DNA from: an uncultured beta proteobacterium
Lineage (GTDB): Bacteria; Pseudomonadota; Gammaproteobacteria; Burkholderiales; Burkholderiaceae
Assembly (NCBI GenBank): GCA_903845455.1
Contig: CAIMXN010000253.1
Span: 1 to 6,997 of the forward strand
DNA: 6,997 nucleotides
Direction: 5' to 3'
Below, in pieces: positions 5,558 through 6,997 of this stretch; within the stretch, counting starts at the first letter, position 1, and each line of letters begins with the position of its first letter. The notes below the pieces were generated by a model, which worked only from the letters and a program-made list of their open reading frames with translations, made no database searches and had not been told where the DNA came from. The position numbers and the translations under genes were made by a program.

Positions 5558-6997
5558 ATGAAATTTCGTTTTCCAATCATCATCATTGATGAGGACTTTC
5601 GTTCTGAAAATATTTCAGGATCGGGTATTCGTGACTTAGCGGAAGCTATTGAAAACGAAGGTATGGAAGTGATCGGCCTGACCAGTTATGGCGACCTTAC
5701 TTCCTTTGCCCAACAAGCCTCGCGTGCTTCCACTTTTATTGTTTCAATTGACGATGAAGAGTTTGTCTCTGATTCGGAAGATCATGATCTTCCCGCCTTG
5801 AACAATTTACGCGCCTTCATTACAGAAGTGCGCAAGCGTAATGAAGATATCCCCATCTTCTTGTATGGCGAGACGCGCACCTCACGTCATATGCCTAATG
5901 ACATTCTGCGTGAGCTACATGGCTTCATTCATATGAACGAAGACACCCCAGAATTTGTCGCACGTCATATCATTCGTGAAGCAAAGGTATATTTAGATTC
6001 ATTAGCGCCACCATTCTTTCGCGCTTTAACTAATTACGCCTCTGAAGGTTCTTACTCTTGGCATTGTCCTGGCCATTCAGGTGGTGTTGCTTTCTTAAAA
6101 AGCCCTGTGGGTCGCATGTTCCATCAATTCTTCGGTGAGAATATGTTGCGCGCAGACGTTTGTAATGCCGTAGAAGAATTGGGTCAGCTTTTAGATCATA
6201 CTGGCCCTGTCTTGCAAAGTGAGCGCAATGCCGCGCGGATTTTTAATGCTGATCATTTGTTTTTTGTAACGAATGGCACATCGACTTCTAACAAAATTGT
6301 TTGGCATTCCACAGTTGCGCCAGGAGATGTGGTCGTAGTTGATCGTAACTGCCATAAGTCGGTGATCCATTCGATCACGATGATGGGCGCGATCCCCATT
6401 TTCTTGATGCCAACCCGCAATCACCTTGGCATTATTGGTCCCATCCCCAAAGAAGAGTTTGAGTGGACAAATATCAAGAAGAAGATTGATGCTAATCCCT
6501 TTATCAAAGATAAAAACGTAGTACCACGCGTGATGACGCTGACACAAAGTACCTATGACGGTATTGTCTACAACGTTGAGATGATTAAAGAGATGCTTGA
6601 TGGCAAAGTAGATTCATTGCACTTTGATGAAGCTTGGTTGCCACATGCTGCTTTTCACCCTTTCTATAAAGATATGCATGCGATTGGATCTGATCGTAAG
6701 CGTACTAAGAAAAGTTTGATGTTTGCGACCCAGTCAACGCATAAATTATTGGCAGGACTGTCGCAGGCTTCACAAGTATTGGTGCAGGATGCTGAAGATA
6801 CCAAACTAGATCGTGATTGTTTCAATGAAGCTTATTTGATGCACACCTCTACTAGTCCACAGTACGCGATTATTGCGTCGTGTGATGTCTCGGCAGCCAT
6901 GATGGAGTCACCTGGGGGGACAACGCTGGTTGAGGAATCGATTGCTGAAGCGATGGATTTTCGCCGTGCCATGCGTGAGGTCGATGATAAGTTTGGT
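5558..6997 (+). CDS. Arginine/lysine/ornithine decarboxylase, PLP-dependent (3' end beyond window)
   Basis: The open frame runs 480 codons from ATG at 5558 to the window edge with no stop. Family members are about 750 residues, so roughly 270 are missing. It is a fold-type I, AdiA/LdcI/SpeF-type decarboxylase that removes CO2 from a basic amino acid to give a polyamine, used in polyamine synthesis or acid resistance. Residues 1–150 form the wing domain (MKFRFPIIIIDEDFRSEN onward). The PLP domain follows, with SYSWHCPGHSGG (165–176), FVTNGTSTSNK (236–246), His266 as the likely ring-stacking residue, DEAWLPHAAF (357–366), and STHKLLAGLSQAS (393–405), where Lys396 should bind PLP. FNEAYLMHTSTSPQY (422–436) is also typical. 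Substrate choice cannot be read from this fragment. AAAGGG at 5547–5552, 5 bases before the ATG, is a good ribosome binding site. The short gap suggests co-transcription with dcd. Confidence 0.93.
   Translation, partial: MKFRFPIIIIDEDFRSENISGSGIRDLAEAIENEGMEVIGLTSYGDLTSFAQQASRASTFIVSIDDEEFVSDSEDHDLPALNNLRAFITEVRKRNEDIPIFLYGETRTSRHMPNDILRELHGFIHMNEDTPEFVARHIIREAKVYLDSLAPPFFRALTNYASEGSYSWHCPGHSGGVAFLKSPVGRMFHQFFGENMLRADVCNAVEELGQLLDHTGPVLQSERNAARIFNADHLFFVTNGTSTSNKIVWHSTVAPGDVVVVDRNCHKSVIHSITMMGAIPIFLMPTRNHLGIIGPIPKEEFEWTNIKKKIDANPFIKDKNVVPRVMTLTQSTYDGIVYNVEMIKEMLDGKVDSLHFDEAWLPHAAFHPFYKDMHAIGSDRKRTKKSLMFATQSTHKLLAGLSQASQVLVQDAEDTKLDRDCFNEAYLMHTSTSPQYAIIASCDVSAAMMESPGGTTLVEESIAEAMDFRRAMREVDDKFG

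Noticed and set aside
6191..6547. Open frame on the minus strand opposite the decarboxylase gene
   Set aside because: The plus-strand frame here encodes conserved PLP-domain motifs; the antisense translation resembles no family I know.
1..6997. A previously undescribed multi-gene system, mobile island or CRISPR array
   Set aside because: All long frames are recognised housekeeping families with ordinary spacing; no direct repeat arrays, transposase, integrase, tRNA-associated attachment site or cluster of unknown genes is visible.

Overview
The window looks like ordinary chromosomal DNA of a betaproteobacterium in Burkholderiales. The gene set, a DUF3460–scpA–panC operon and the dcd/decarboxylase pair, together with a moderate-to-low GC content for that order, best suggests a Polynucleobacter-like member of the Burkholderiaceae. 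That placement rests on recognising the proteins and gene order, not on a search.

The left part runs on the minus strand. A promoter near 2165–2193 leads into a compact three-gene operon: a 62-residue DUF3460 protein (start 2094), ScpA (kleisin subunit of the SMC condensin) and PanC (pantothenate synthetase). The three reading frames overlap by 8 and 4 bases. ScpA and PanC have no clear Shine-Dalgarno sequence, so translational coupling is likely. Upstream of them on the same strand is metG (methionyl-tRNA synthetase), separated by about 140 bases that hold a hairpin and the operon's own promoter. This MetG is a short form that lacks the C-terminal tRNA-binding domain found in many relatives.

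The right part runs on the plus strand, divergent from metG across 144 bases that contain a perfect 6-bp inverted repeat. It holds fdhD (sulfurtransferase for formate dehydrogenase maturation), dcd (dCTP deaminase) and the first 480 codons of a large PLP-dependent arginine/lysine/ornithine decarboxylase cut by the window edge. The dcd promoter places the predicted transcription start at or next to its ATG, which suggests a leaderless message.

Bases 1–201, downstream of panC, contain no gene I can support. They hold several short inverted repeats and one string resembling a B12 box, but not a convincing riboswitch.

The genes serve separate housekeeping tasks: coenzyme A precursor synthesis, chromosome segregation, translation, formate dehydrogenase maturation, dUTP/dTTP supply, and polyamine synthesis or acid resistance. 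I see no mobile element, CRISPR array, tRNA, rRNA or defence system, and no evidence for an undescribed multi-gene system. The points most worth a second look are the leaderless dcd, the shortened MetG, the single-cysteine FdhD and the structured left edge.
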